DNA from: Oscillospiraceae bacterium
GTDB taxonomy: Bacteria > Bacillota > Clostridia > Oscillospirales > Ruminococcaceae
Length of the DNA stretch: 21,686 nt
Direction: 5' to 3'
Assembly: GCA_016296165.1 (NCBI GenBank)
Contig: JAEDJV010000027.1
Span: 1 to 21,686, forward strand
Positions 8,029-15,226 of the stretch are shown one piece after another (the first letter of the stretch is position 1; each line of letters starts with the position of its first letter). A program made the translations under genes and the position numbers. The notes below the pieces were generated by a model. That model made no database searches. It had not been told where the DNA came from and saw nothing but the letters and a program-made list of their open reading frames with translations.

Positions 8029-8086
8029 GTTTTCAACTTTAAACCGAAGAAGTGTTGAAAACAATATAAAAATCAGAAACACTTCT
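8029..8086. repeat. Overlapping, mutually exclusive inverted repeats
   Basis: GTTTTCAAC (8029-8037) is an exact inverted copy of GTTGAAAAC (8054-8062). AGAAGTGTT (8048-8056) is an exact inverted copy of AACACTTCT (8078-8086). The middle segment can pair with only one partner at a time. The patch lies between two convergent transcription units and holds no gene that I can see. Confidence 0.5.
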
Positions 8087-8124
8087 AAAAAAATACGTTG
8101 TCTGTAAATAATACAAACAACGTA
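8087..8124 (-). terminator. Intrinsic terminator of the tRNA-Thr unit
   Basis: Read on the minus strand, TACGTTGT (8124-8117) pairs with ACAACGTA (8101-8094), loop of 15 bases, followed by seven T (8093-8087). It is 20 bases downstream of the tRNA 3' end. Confidence 0.8.
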
Positions 8125-8143
8125 ATCTGATAAATATTCTGTA

Positions 8144-8216
8144 AGCTGTCTAGCGGGTTCGAACCGCCGACCTCTTCCTTACCAAGGAAGTGCTCTGCCT
8201 GCTGAGCTAAGACAGC
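8144..8216 (-). tRNA. tRNA-Thr (anticodon GGT)
   Basis: The minus-strand sequence folds as a full cloverleaf. Acceptor stem GCTGTCT/AGACAGC, D-arm GCTC/GAGC, anticodon stem CTTCC/GGAAG with loop TTGGTAA (anticodon GGT), and T-arm GGCGG-TTCGAAC-CCGCT. The discriminator is T, and the 3' CCA is not encoded. It decodes ACC/ACU threonine codons. Confidence 0.95.
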
Positions 8217-8232
8217 GTCAAGCAACTATTTT

Positions 8233-8261
8233 ATTATACTACGAAAAAGCTTTTTTGTCAA
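8233..8261 (-). promoter_or_regulatory. Consensus promoter of tRNA-Thr
   Basis: On the minus strand TTGACA (8261-8256), 17-base spacer, TATAAT (8238-8233). Both boxes match consensus fully. The tRNA begins 16 bases after the -10 box, so the leader is very short. Confidence 0.92.
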
Positions 8262-8271
8262 TACCAATGAA

Positions 8272-8318
8272 GAATTAAAACATAACGGCCTGAAGGGATG
8301 TTAAGGCAGGCCGTTATG
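8272..8318 (-). terminator. Intrinsic terminator of rnr
   Basis: CATAACGGCCTG (8318-8307 on minus) pairs over 12 perfect bases with CAGGCCGTTATG (8292-8281), loop 14 bases, followed by TTTTAATT. It begins 9 bases after the rnr stop. Confidence 0.85.
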
Positions 8319-8327
8319 AATATTAAG

Positions 8328-10451
8328 CTAGATGACTCTGAAATCAATATTTCCGCTGTTTACATTGGCGGCAGTACACTGTACACGTACTTTATCTCCG
8401 AGTGCAAATACTTTTCCGGAACGCTCGCCTTTCAGGGAAATCAGTCCGTCGTATTCATATGTGTCATCTTCAAGAGTGTTTATATGAACAAGCCCTTCAA
8501 CTGTGTTAGGAAGTTCAACATAGAAACCAAAATCAGTAACAGATGATATGATGCCTTCGAATTCTTCGCCTAGTTTCTTATTCATGAATTCAGCCATGTA
8601 ACACGCTTCACAGTCGCGTTCTATCTTTACTGCAGTTATTTCTGTGGCGGTTGCACGTTCAGAAGCATTTTTTACAAATGATTCATAACGTTTTGTGAGC
8701 CACTGGCTGTCATAACCTGCTGTTACATCGGTGAGAATTCTGTGTATGGCAAGGTCAGGATAACGCCTTATAGGTGATGTGAAATGTGAATAGTCCTTTA
8801 GCGCAAGTCCGAAATGACCTATTGGATCAGGTGCATACTTCGCTTTGGCCATGGAACGGAGAAGAATATTGTTTATTACCGGGAATTTTTCGCTGTCTCT
8901 GTTGTTGTTCAGGATTTCTGCAAAATGTCCTGGCTTCACGCTGGAGAAATGAGGATAGTCTATGTTCATTCTTGTGAGAAAATCTCTCATATCCGCTATT
9001 TTTTCAAGTGAAGGATCTTCGTGAATACGGTAGACAAATGGTATCGAGGAAGTTCTTGCAAGATTGGCTGCACACTGATTTGCAAGAAGCATAAATTCTT
9101 CAATTATCTGTTCACTCTTTCCGCGTGTTCTCGGAACAACATCCACACAGGTGTCATTTTCGTCAATTATCAGTTTACTCTCAGCCGTTTCAAGCTGTGG
9201 TGCCCCTCTTTTTTCGCGGTTTGCCATTAATATATCAGCAAGTTCATCCATGATAAAGATATTTTCTCTGACTGCAGAGTATTTTTCGTTTATCTCATCT
9301 GACGAGGTATTGTCAAGTATCTGGTTGATTTCTTTATAGACACCTTTTACTCTTGAACGGATGACTGTTTTATGAAATTTATAGGATTTAATTTCCGCAC
9401 TGCTGTCAAGGTCTATAATGCAGGAGAAAGCCAGTCGGTCTTCATCTGGGTTAAGCGAACAGATACCATTTGAAAGTTCCTTTGGCAGCATAGGAATAAC
9501 TCTGTCGGCATAGTAAACACTTGTTCCTCTTATGAGAGCTTCCTTATCAAGAGGGGAGTTTCCACGTACATAGTGTGATACATCGGCTATGTGAACTCCA
9601 AGCTGATATCCGCCGGAAATTCTCCTTATGGAAATGGCATCATCGAGGTCTTTTGATTCAGCGCTGTCAATGGTGAAAATTATTTCATCGCGAAGATCAA
9701 GTCTGTTATTATAGTCATGAGGTTTAATTCCTTCGTCTGCAATCTTTTCAGCTTCTTTTTTTGCATCATCCGGAAACTCAAATGATATTCCGCTGGCAGT
9801 AATAACAGCCATTGCACAGCTGCTGGCCTTTAATGCACTTCCGAAACACGAGATGACGGCAGCTTTGTGTTCAGAGTGACTTGTTCCCCTTGAAGTTATC
9901 ACTGCAAGAACTTTGTCTCCCGGTTTTGCGCCGCATTCGTTTTCAGTTATACGGACAGCAGAACGGGTCATAGTATCCGGAATGATAAAGAGTTGATTGT
10001 ATTCACTCATCAAAACGCCTGATATTGTAGCCTGTCCCTGTTCAATTACAGAGATTACTTCACCTTCAGGTTTTCCTGTTCTGGACGGGATAAGATGAGC
10101 AAGAACCCTGTCTCCCGGCATAGCTCCCAGAAGATATTTTCCAGGGATGAACACTTCAGTTTTATCATCTTCTCTTTCGATAAATCCAAAAGTTTTGCTA
10201 AGCCGTTTTACTTCTGCAGTAAAATAACCCATACGTGAACACAGTACATACCCTTTCCTCTGGTCAAATATTCTGCCTTCGTTTCTAAGCTCCTCAAGAG
10301 CCTGTTTAAATATTTCACTCTCACTCTTTTTGCACTTTGTCTTTCCGATAAGATCGTTTCGTGTAACCGGCTTTTTACCCATCTGGTTCAGAACGAGAAG
10401 AATTTTGCTTTTGTAGTAGTTTGCTGAGTGTTTTGATTTTTTTTCGCCCAT
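8328..10451 (-). CDS. rnr: Ribonuclease R, 3'-5' exoribonuclease
   Basis: 707-residue hydrolytic 3'-to-5' exoribonuclease that degrades structured RNA and takes part in mRNA and rRNA quality control. Domains in order: N-terminal winged-helix/HTH-type region (about 10-70), cold-shock OB domains (about 75-235), RNB catalytic domain (about 250-570) and S1 domain (about 625-707). The catalytic loop reads TIDSAESKDLDDAIS, giving metal ligands Asp262, Asp268, Asp270 and Asp271. The RNB signature HFTSPIRRYPDLAIHR is at 556-571. The protein ends directly after S1, so the long basic C-terminal tail of the E. coli enzyme is absent. CTCCT on the top strand at 10460-10464 gives an AGGAG site 8 bases before the ATG. 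secG lies upstream on the same strand, the order known from Bacillus and many Firmicutes; smpB does not follow here. Confidence 0.96.
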   Translation of the reverse strand: MGEKKSKHSANYYKSKILLVLNQMGKKPVTRNDLIGKTKCKKSESEIFKQALEELRNEGRIFDQRKGYVLCSRMGYFTAEVKRLSKTFGFIEREDDKTEVFIPGKYLLGAMPGDRVLAHLIPSRTGKPEGEVISVIEQGQATISGVLMSEYNQLFIIPDTMTRSAVRITENECGAKPGDKVLAVITSRGTSHSEHKAAVISCFGSALKASSCAMAVITASGISFEFPDDAKKEAEKIADEGIKPHDYNNRLDLRDEIIFTIDSAESKDLDDAISIRRISGGYQLGVHIADVSHYVRGNSPLDKEALIRGTSVYYADRVIPMLPKELSNGICSLNPDEDRLAFSCIIDLDSSAEIKSYKFHKTVIRSRVKGVYKEINQILDNTSSDEINEKYSAVRENIFIMDELADILMANREKRGAPQLETAESKLIIDENDTCVDVVPRTRGKSEQIIEEFMLLANQCAANLARTSSIPFVYRIHEDPSLEKIADMRDFLTRMNIDYPHFSSVKPGHFAEILNNNRDSEKFPVINNILLRSMAKAKYAPDPIGHFGLALKDYSHFTSPIRRYPDLAIHRILTDVTAGYDSQWLTKRYESFVKNASERATATEITAVKIERDCEACYMAEFMNKKLGEEFEGIISSVTDFGFYVELPNTVEGLVHINTLEDDTYEYDGLISLKGERSGKVFALGDKVRVQCTAANVNSGNIDFRVI

Positions 10452-10469
10452 GTTTACAGCTCCTTTCTG

Positions 10470-10533
10470 AAAAAAATCCTGCGCATCGGTAGTAATTCTT
10501 TACAATCAAGAATGTATTACCAATGAGCAGGAT
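10470..10533 (-). terminator. Long terminator-like hairpin between secG and rnr
   Basis: On the minus strand ATCCTGC (10533-10527) pairs with GCAGGAT (10482-10476). Inner pairing CATTGGTA with TACCGATG and ATTCTT with AAGAAT extends the stem, and seven T follow (10476-10470, the first T also closing the stem). It fills nearly the whole gap between the genes and ends 6 bases before the rnr ribosome site. It may act as a partial terminator or attenuator. Confidence 0.75.
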
Positions 10534-10544
10534 AGCTGTTCTTA

Positions 10545-10802
10545 TTATTTTACAACAAGTGGTACAATATTTATAGCAAGTGTAAGAACAAAAAATACAA
10601 TTAAGCTAATCTTAGTTGCTTTTATGAGCTTTGCTTCCTTTGTTCTGCCTTCGTTCTTTCCGTAGAATGAATCGGAAGAAGCGCCTGTTATAGCAGATGT
10701 CATACTGTTCTGAGCCTTACTGTCCTGACTGAGACATAAGAATATGATAACAAGACAGCAAAGAAGCAAAATTATTCCCATAACTATCTCTGCGACGGTC
10801 AT
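10545..10802 (-). CDS. secG: SecG subunit of the SecYEG protein-export channel
   Basis: 85-residue membrane protein that stimulates SecYEG/SecA-driven protein export. It has the SecG plan: hydrophobic segment 1 (about 5-24), a polar cytosolic loop containing the typical LSQDSKAQNSMTSAITGASS stretch (about 24-43), and hydrophobic segment 2 (about 63-83). Length is normal for the family. GGAGG lies 7 bases before the ATG. It has its own promoter (10849-10877), whose -35 box lies in the end of thiD. A strong hairpin separates it from rnr. Confidence 0.95.
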   Translation of the reverse strand: MTVAEIVMGIILLLCCLVIIFLCLSQDSKAQNSMTSAITGASSDSFYGKNEGRTKEAKLIKATKISLIVFFVLTLAINIVPLVVK

Positions 10803-10848
10803 GTAGTAACCTCCTTATTCAAATAATATTATAAGTAATATCTAATTA

Positions 10849-10877
10849 ATTATAACATGAAAAAACAATAAAATCAA
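10849..10877 (-). promoter_or_regulatory. Promoter of secG
   Basis: On minus, TTGATT (10877-10872), 17-base spacer, TATAAT (10854-10849) with extended -10 TGT. The -35 box overlaps the last codons of thiD. Confidence 0.8.
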
Positions 10878-11662
10878 TAGCTTTTCAGAAAATACATATG
10901 ATTCAGCGGGCCGGAGCCTTTTCCGAGATTTAGCTGGGTCTTCAGAGCTCCGGTAAGATAATCTTTGGCTTTACTGATGCTTTCTTCCACAGATAACCCT
11001 TCTGCCAGATTACATGCTATTGCGGAGGACAGCGTACATCCGGTCCCATGAGTATTGGGGTTGTCTATTCGCTCTGAAGAAAAAACATATGATATTCCAT
11101 TTTCCGTAAGAATATCTGTAGCATCGGAAACCCTGTGTCCGCCTTTTACAAGGATAGCGGCCGGGGTCTTTTCGGAGATTATCAAAGCAGCTTTTTTCAT
11201 GTCGTCAGTACTGGATATTTTTATTCCGCTTAATACTTCAGCTTCGGGAATGTTTGGTGTGATTATGCGGGCAAGAGGGAATAGTTTTTCTGTAAGAGTG
11301 TTTACTGCGTCTTCAGAGAGAAGCCGGCTTCCGCTTGTTGAAACCATTACAGGATCTACGACTATATTGGCTGCATTGTGTTTTTTTAGTGATTCTGAAA
11401 CTGCTTCTATGATTGCAGGCTCGGACATCATACCCGTTTTTATACTGTCAGGATAAATATCTGTAAATATGCTTTCAAGCTGCATTGAAACAAACTCAGG
11501 AGTGACATTAAATATCCCGCTGACACCGGTTGTATTCTGTGAAGTAAGAGCAGTTATTACACTCATAGCATACATACCATGGGCAGAGATTGTCTTTATA
11601 TCCGCTTGTATTCCGGCACCGCCGCTGCAGTCTGATCCTGCAATCGTAAGAACTTTTTTCAT
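10874..11662 (-). CDS. thiD: Hydroxymethylpyrimidine (phosphate) kinase ThiD
   Basis: 262-residue ribokinase-fold enzyme that phosphorylates HMP to HMP-P and then HMP-PP, the pyrimidine half of thiamine. Seen: N-terminal KKVLTIAGSDCSGGAGIQAD, the ThiD family start, and near the C-terminus HGTGCTLSSA with the anion-hole GTGC at 206-209; VVDPVM precedes the ATP region. I chose the ATG at 11662 because the family begins there, GGAGG lies about 11 bases upstream, and the longer reading (34 more residues to 11764) overlaps thiE and adds non-homologous sequence. One base separates it from the thiE stop. It is the last gene of the thi operon; no clear terminator follows. Confidence 0.95.
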   Translation of the reverse strand: MKKVLTIAGSDCSGGAGIQADIKTISAHGMYAMSVITALTSQNTTGVSGIFNVTPEFVSMQLESIFTDIYPDSIKTGMMSEPAIIEAVSESLKKHNAANIVVDPVMVSTSGSRLLSEDAVNTLTEKLFPLARIITPNIPEAEVLSGIKISSTDDMKKAALIISEKTPAAILVKGGHRVSDATDILTENGISYVFSSERIDNPNTHGTGCTLSSAIACNLAEGLSVEESISKAKDYLTGALKTQLNLGKGSGPLNHMYFLKSY

Positions 11663-11663
11663 A

Positions 11664-12314
11664 TTATCTGTTTCCTCCGGATATAATATTTTCAGAGATT
11701 TTAAGAAGCTCTCTGCATTCATTTTCAATATCTTCAGCAGCAAAGATTCCGGATACAAGAGCAACTCCTGAGATTCCGGTTCCGGAAAGCTCAGGCATAT
11801 TGGAACGGTTTATTCCTCCTATTGCGACAACAGGTACAGATACACATGAGCATATTTGTTTTAACACATCGCGAGAGAGTGGTCTGGCGTCATCCTTAGT
11901 GCTGCTTCCGAATACTGCGCCGGAGCCAATATAGTCAGCCCCGTTTTTTTCAGCCTCTGCCGCAAGCTCAGGGGAGGCTGCAGTAACACCTATTATGAGA
12001 TTTTTCCCTGTTATTTCTCTTGCTTCTCTGAGGCTGATGTCCTTCTGACCTATGTGTACACCGTCTGCACCGGATCGGACTGCGATTAATGGATTGTCAT
12101 TTATAATCAGAGGCACATTGTAGCTTTTACAGAGGTCTTTTATCTGTATAGCTTCTTTTAGAAAACTTTCATAATCAAGTTTTTTCTCGCGCAGCTGCAG
12201 GCATGTTATTCCGCCTCTGAGTGCTGCCTCTGTCTGTTCAAGCAGTGTCTGATTTCCGGTCCACGCCCTGTCAGTTACGGCATACAGTTTAAGCATGCTT
12301 TTAATATCTGCCAT
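11664..12314 (-). CDS. thiE: Thiamine-phosphate synthase ThiE
   Basis: 216-residue TIM-barrel enzyme joining HMP-PP and hydroxyethylthiazole phosphate to make thiamine phosphate. Seen: LYAVTD at the start, LQLREK (39-44, diphosphate and substrate binding), INDN (71-74), DGVHIGQKD (84-92), GAVFGSSTK (132-140) where many relatives read GPVFPTSTK, and VVAIGGI (162-168). AAAGGTGA lies 7 bases before the ATG. It is 14 bases downstream of thiC and abuts thiD, so all three are one transcript. Length is normal. Confidence 0.95.
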   Translation of the reverse strand: MADIKSMLKLYAVTDRAWTGNQTLLEQTEAALRGGITCLQLREKKLDYESFLKEAIQIKDLCKSYNVPLIINDNPLIAVRSGADGVHIGQKDISLREAREITGKNLIIGVTAASPELAAEAEKNGADYIGSGAVFGSSTKDDARPLSRDVLKQICSCVSVPVVAIGGINRSNMPELSGTGISGVALVSGIFAAEDIENECRELLKISENIISGGNR

Positions 12315-12328
12315 GATAAATTCACCTT

Positions 12329-13627
12329 TTATTCATCAAATATAGAAACGATTTCACCATCCAGAATTCTGTTCATGTTTTTTACAGCACAGAAATTTCC
12401 GCACATGCTGCAGGTGTCCTCTTTCTGAGGTTTTGCTGAAGCTCTGTAAGCACGAGCCTTCTCAGGATCGATTGCTGTTTCAAACATTGTTTCCCAGTCA
12501 AGATCATGACGGGCTTTATCCATTTTCATATCCCAGTCTGCAGCATGAGGAAGTCCCTTGGCTATATCAGCAGAATGAGCCGCTATACGGGCAGCGATTA
12601 TTCCTTCCTTTACGTCCTGCGCATCAGGGAGACGGAGATGTTCTGCCGGTGTAACGTAGCAGAGGAAAGCAGCTCCGTTCTGTGCAGCTATAGCACCGCC
12701 TATTGCGGAAGTTATGTGGTCATATCCCGGAGCAATGTCTGTTACAATAGGTCCTAAAACGTAGAATGGTGCTCCATGACAGAGAGTTTTCTGTATTTCC
12801 ATGTTTGCGGCGATCTGGTTAAGAGGCATATGTCCAGGACCTTCAATCATTACCTGCACATCCTTGTCCCAGGCTCTCTTTGTGAGTTCGCCAAGAGTAA
12901 TGAGTTCTTCTATCTGTGCCGGATCAGTTCCGTCAAATATACTTCCAGGTCTGCATGCGTCACCGAGGCTGAGAGTTACATCATATTCGCGGCATATCTC
13001 AAGTATCTCATCAAATCTTTCATAGAACGGATTTTCGTTTCCTGTCATCTCCATCCATGCAAATATTATTGAGCCTCCTCTTGATACAATATTCATCTGG
13101 CGTTTGTTTCTTTTAAATTTTGCTGCAGTTTCCTTATTGATACCGCAGTGAATAGTCATAAAATCCACACCATCTTCAGCGTGCATTCTTACTATGTCAA
13201 TCCATTCGTCAGAAGTAATCTTCATAAGCGCCTTGTGGTAGTAAACAACAGCGTCATATATCGGTACTGTGCCTATCATTGCCGGACATTCTGATGTGAG
13301 CATTTTTCTGAATTTTCTTGTATCACCGTATGAACTAAGATCCATGATTGCCTCAGCGCCAAGCTCAACAGCATTTTTCACTTTTTTCATTTCTTCTTCG
13401 AGACTTGCCATATCTCTGGAAGTGCCGAGGTTGACATTTATCTTTGTTGTAAGTTCAGAGCCGACGCCGTTTGGCGAAATGCATCTGTGCAGTTTGTTAC
13501 ATGGAATTATTACTTTTCCTTCCGCTATAAGCTTCATAAGTTTTTCTTCCGAAATATACTCCTTTGCAGCTACTGCTTTCATCTCATCTGTTAGTATGCC
13601 TTTTCTGGCTGCTTCCATCTGTGTCAT
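12329..13627 (-). CDS. thiC: Phosphomethylpyrimidine synthase ThiC (short, anaerobe-type)
   Basis: 432-residue radical-SAM-like enzyme converting AIR to HMP-P. Seen: IPCNKLHR and SPNGVGSELTTKINVNLGTS near the start, DLSSYGDTRK (96-105), MTIHCGI (157-163), SRGGSI (182-187), EGPGHMP (262-268), and the C-terminal cluster motif CSMCGNFC with Cys406, Cys409 and Cys413. The spacing is CX2CX3C, one residue shorter than the CX2CX4C of E. coli ThiC. The protein also lacks the long N-terminal domain of the roughly 630-residue proteobacterial and Bacillus forms, as is usual in clostridia and methanogens. GAGGT precedes the ATG. Expression is under the TPP riboswitch in the leader. Confidence 0.96.
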   Translation of the reverse strand: MTQMEAARKGILTDEMKAVAAKEYISEEKLMKLIAEGKVIIPCNKLHRCISPNGVGSELTTKINVNLGTSRDMASLEEEMKKVKNAVELGAEAIMDLSSYGDTRKFRKMLTSECPAMIGTVPIYDAVVYYHKALMKITSDEWIDIVRMHAEDGVDFMTIHCGINKETAAKFKRNKRQMNIVSRGGSIIFAWMEMTGNENPFYERFDEILEICREYDVTLSLGDACRPGSIFDGTDPAQIEELITLGELTKRAWDKDVQVMIEGPGHMPLNQIAANMEIQKTLCHGAPFYVLGPIVTDIAPGYDHITSAIGGAIAAQNGAAFLCYVTPAEHLRLPDAQDVKEGIIAARIAAHSADIAKGLPHAADWDMKMDKARHDLDWETMFETAIDPEKARAYRASAKPQKEDTCSMCGNFCAVKNMNRILDGEIVSIFDE

Positions 13628-13663
13628 GTATTTTTACCTCTTTAAATATTTTTAGTTTTAAAT

Positions 13664-13699
13664 AAAAAACAGAGAGTAAATACTGCGGTACTACTCTCC
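13664..13699 (-). terminator. Riboswitch expression-platform terminator
   Basis: On minus GGAGAGTA (13699-13692) pairs with TACTCTCT (13678-13671), then TGTTTTTTATTT. It lies 13 bases after the aptamer and about 40 bases before thiC. ATACTG at 13713-13708 could pair with CAGTAT at 13685-13680 as an antiterminator. TPP binding should favour the terminator. Confidence 0.8.
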
Positions 13700-13711
13700 G
13701 AAAAAATCAGT

Positions 13712-13800
13712 ATGACTTCCTACGGCGGCATTATCCGCATCAGGTCAAGGGTCGGAGCTTGCATCTCCCTCTCAGACTGTTTACAGACTCCCCTGTTTTT
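13712..13800 (-). ncRNA. TPP (thiamine pyrophosphate) riboswitch aptamer
   Basis: The minus strand carries the conserved TPP-aptamer cores in order: ACAGGGGAGTC, CTGAGA (pyrimidine-sensing helix), ACCCTTGACCTGATGCGGAT, AATGCCGCCGTAGGAAG. It lies between a strong promoter and thiC, with a terminator hairpin right after it. Direct feedback control of thiCED by thiamine pyrophosphate follows from the known function of this class. Confidence 0.96.
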
Positions 13801-13803
13801 CTA

Positions 13804-13833
13804 AGTATAGCATAGATTTTCTGTGATTGTCAA
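13804..13833 (-). promoter_or_regulatory. Promoter of the thi operon
   Basis: On minus TTGACA (13833-13828), 18-base spacer, TATACT (13809-13804) with extended -10 TGC. Transcription would start a few bases before the TPP aptamer. Confidence 0.85.
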
Positions 13834-13883
13834 GGTAAAAAGTAACCGCATGTGCAACCGCCACAGGAACTGTCACAGAAAAT

Positions 13884-13909
13884 AAAAAAGGAGACGTGAA
13901 AACGTCCCC
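13884..13909 (-). terminator. Intrinsic terminator of spoVS
   Basis: On minus GGGGACG (13909-13903) pairs with CGTCTCC (13896-13890) with one G.U, loop TTTTCA, then TTTTTTATTTT. It begins 27 bases after the spoVS stop. Confidence 0.88.
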
Positions 13910-13935
13910 CCTATAAAAATCTATCAGTTAATAAT

Positions 13936-14196
13936 TTATCTCTGTTCGCAGATAAGTTTAATAGCTGTTCTCTCTTCTCCGTCAATTACTATGTTAGTGA
14001 AAGCCGGAACACAAATAAGATCAATGCCAATAGGAGCGAGATAACCACGTGCGATAGCAATAGCCTTAATAGCCTGATTTGCAGCACCGGCTCCGACAGC
14101 CTGAACTTCAACAGCCTTCTTTTCTCTTATAACACCTGCTATTGCACCAGCTACAGAATTTGGTGAAGAATGTGACGAAACTTTTAAAATTTCCAA
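13936..14196 (-). CDS. spoVS: Stage V sporulation protein S (SpoVS)
   Basis: 86-residue small protein of the SpoVS (Alba-like fold) family, linked in Bacillus to spore coat/septation stages. Near-invariant family sequence is seen throughout: SSHSSPNSVAGAIAGVIREK (8-27), VGAGAANQAIKAIAIARGYL (34-53), and IDGEERTAIKL near the end. The start is TTG, 8 bases after AGGAGG; no in-frame ATG lies upstream near that site. It sits downstream of ymdB, the same pairing as in Bacillus (rny-ymdB-spoVS), but has its own promoter. Presence suggests a spore-forming or spore-derived lineage, though SpoVS also occurs in non-sporulating species. Confidence 0.96.
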   Translation of the reverse strand: MEILKVSSHSSPNSVAGAIAGVIREKKAVEVQAVGAGAANQAIKAIAIARGYLAPIGIDLICVPAFTNIVIDGEERTAIKLICEQR

Positions 14197-14261
14197 AATG
14201 AAAACCTCCTAAGTATGATTATTATAATCAGTGTGTAAAGATAATGTCCGGTTGCAAATAT

Positions 14262-14290
14262 ATTATACATTAATGATAGGTTAATTGCAA
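14262..14290 (-). promoter_or_regulatory. Promoter of spoVS
   Basis: On minus TTGCAA (14290-14285), 17-base spacer, TATAAT (14267-14262). It reads as a SigA promoter; in Bacillus spoVS uses SigH, which this sequence does not obviously match. Confidence 0.75.
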
Positions 14291-14315
14291 CACTTGACAA
14301 TGATTTTTGTTAATA

Positions 14316-15080
14316 TTATCTTATAACCAACCTGGTGATTTTAGTGCATATGCCAAGTTTGGTATCTATTTCTAAAACGACACCATTGAGAAATGACGGG
14401 TTTTCTGATTCCCTGAAGAAAACAGGGGTTTTAAAACGCTGTCTGTTCAGTGCATCTTCTGTCATAACACCAAGAACAGAAAGTTCCGGACCTGTCATAC
14501 CTGCGTCAGTAATGTATCCGGTATGACCGTTTAGTATGATTTCGTCCGATGTCTGTACATGAGTGTGCGTTCCGATAACTGCAGTTACTCTTCCTGAAAG
14601 ATAATGCCCCATGCATTTTTTTTCTGAAGTAGCCTCCGCATGAAAATCTACTATGATGTTAGGTGTATCTATTTCATCAAGAATCCGGTCTATAGTTGAA
14701 AACGGATTGTCAAGTGCATCCATATACGCAGTCCCCATAAGATTGACAACTGCAAGCTGATAACGTCCGAAGTCAAATGTTCTGTATCCTTTACCGATAC
14801 ATCCGTCAGGATAATTTGCCGGACGTATTACGCATTCGCGATCAAAGATATCTGCCGCTTCCTTTCTTCTGAAAGCGTGGTTTCCTGTAGTTATAATATC
14901 TACACCAAAACTTAGAAGATCTTCAGCTGAAGCTTTTGTTATTCCGTTTCCCCGGGCCGAATTTTCACCGTTTGCTATTGTTACATCTATGTTGTATTCT
15001 TTTTTTATTTTATAAAGGTTTTTCATTAAGAATTCACACCCGGATTTGCCTACAACATCACCTATAAAAAGCAGATTCAT
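14316..15080 (-). CDS. ymdB: YmdB-family metallophosphoesterase (cyclic-nucleotide phosphodiesterase)
   Basis: 254-residue two-metal phosphoesterase. Bacillus YmdB hydrolyses 2',3'-cyclic nucleotides and affects biofilm and motility decisions. The expected ligands are present: Asp8 (FIGDVVGKSG), Glu39 and Asn40 (NGENSARGNG), Asn67-His68 (TTGNHAF), His147 (VDFHAEATSEK), and His172/His174 (IGTHTHVQTSD). I start it at 15080 because the family begins MNLLFIGDVVG and TTGGAG lies 7 bases before; the longer reading to 15131 adds 17 residues without a ribosome site and runs past the promoter -10. Gene order with spoVS downstream is conserved in Firmicutes. It diverges from the yloU-yloV-recG cluster. 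Confidence 0.95.
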   Translation of the reverse strand: MNLLFIGDVVGKSGCEFLMKNLYKIKKEYNIDVTIANGENSARGNGITKASAEDLLSFGVDIITTGNHAFRRKEAADIFDRECVIRPANYPDGCIGKGYRTFDFGRYQLAVVNLMGTAYMDALDNPFSTIDRILDEIDTPNIIVDFHAEATSEKKCMGHYLSGRVTAVIGTHTHVQTSDEIILNGHTGYITDAGMTGPELSVLGVMTEDALNRQRFKTPVFFRESENPSFLNGVVLEIDTKLGICTKITRLVIR

Positions 15081-15113
15081 AAAAAAACTCCAATCAAAAT
15101 GAAATATAACATA

Positions 15114-15142
15114 ATGATAACACAGCATCACAGATGTGTCAA
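15114..15142 (-). promoter_or_regulatory. Promoter of ymdB
   Basis: On minus TTGACA (15142-15137), 17-base spacer, TATCAT (15119-15114) with extended -10 TGT. Its -35 is 13 bases from the divergent promoter's -35. Confidence 0.85.
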
Positions 15143-15155
15143 CCGGGCTTTGTAC

Positions 15156-15184
15156 TTGTAATTAATCCATAACTGTGGTATAAT
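15156..15184 (+). promoter_or_regulatory. Promoter of the Asp23-yloV-recG operon
   Basis: TTGTAA (15156-15161), 17-base spacer, TATAAT (15179-15184) with extended -10 TGG. It is back-to-back with the ymdB promoter. Confidence 0.8.
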
Positions 15185-15226
15185 TATAAAAATATAATTA
15201 TACATCAGCAAGGGGGCCTGGATACA

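Noticed and set aside
11663..11764. N-terminal extension of thiD by 34 residues
   Set aside because: Lies within thiE, lacks a ribosome site at the far start, and the family begins at the internal ATG with GGAGG upstream.
13845..13882. Minus-strand reading of a Cys/Gly-rich peptide (CDSSCGGCTCGYFLP) between the thi promoter and the spoVS terminator
   Set aside because: No start codon or ribosome site; the frame opens at a stop inside the spoVS terminator and ends at TGA in the thi promoter. Too short to support a gene.
14294..14322. Perfect TTGACA on + with a TATCTT 17 bases later, antisense to the end of ymdB
   Set aside because: The -10 match is poor (4 of 6) and no gene or RNA is evident downstream on +; probably chance in the A+T-rich spacer.
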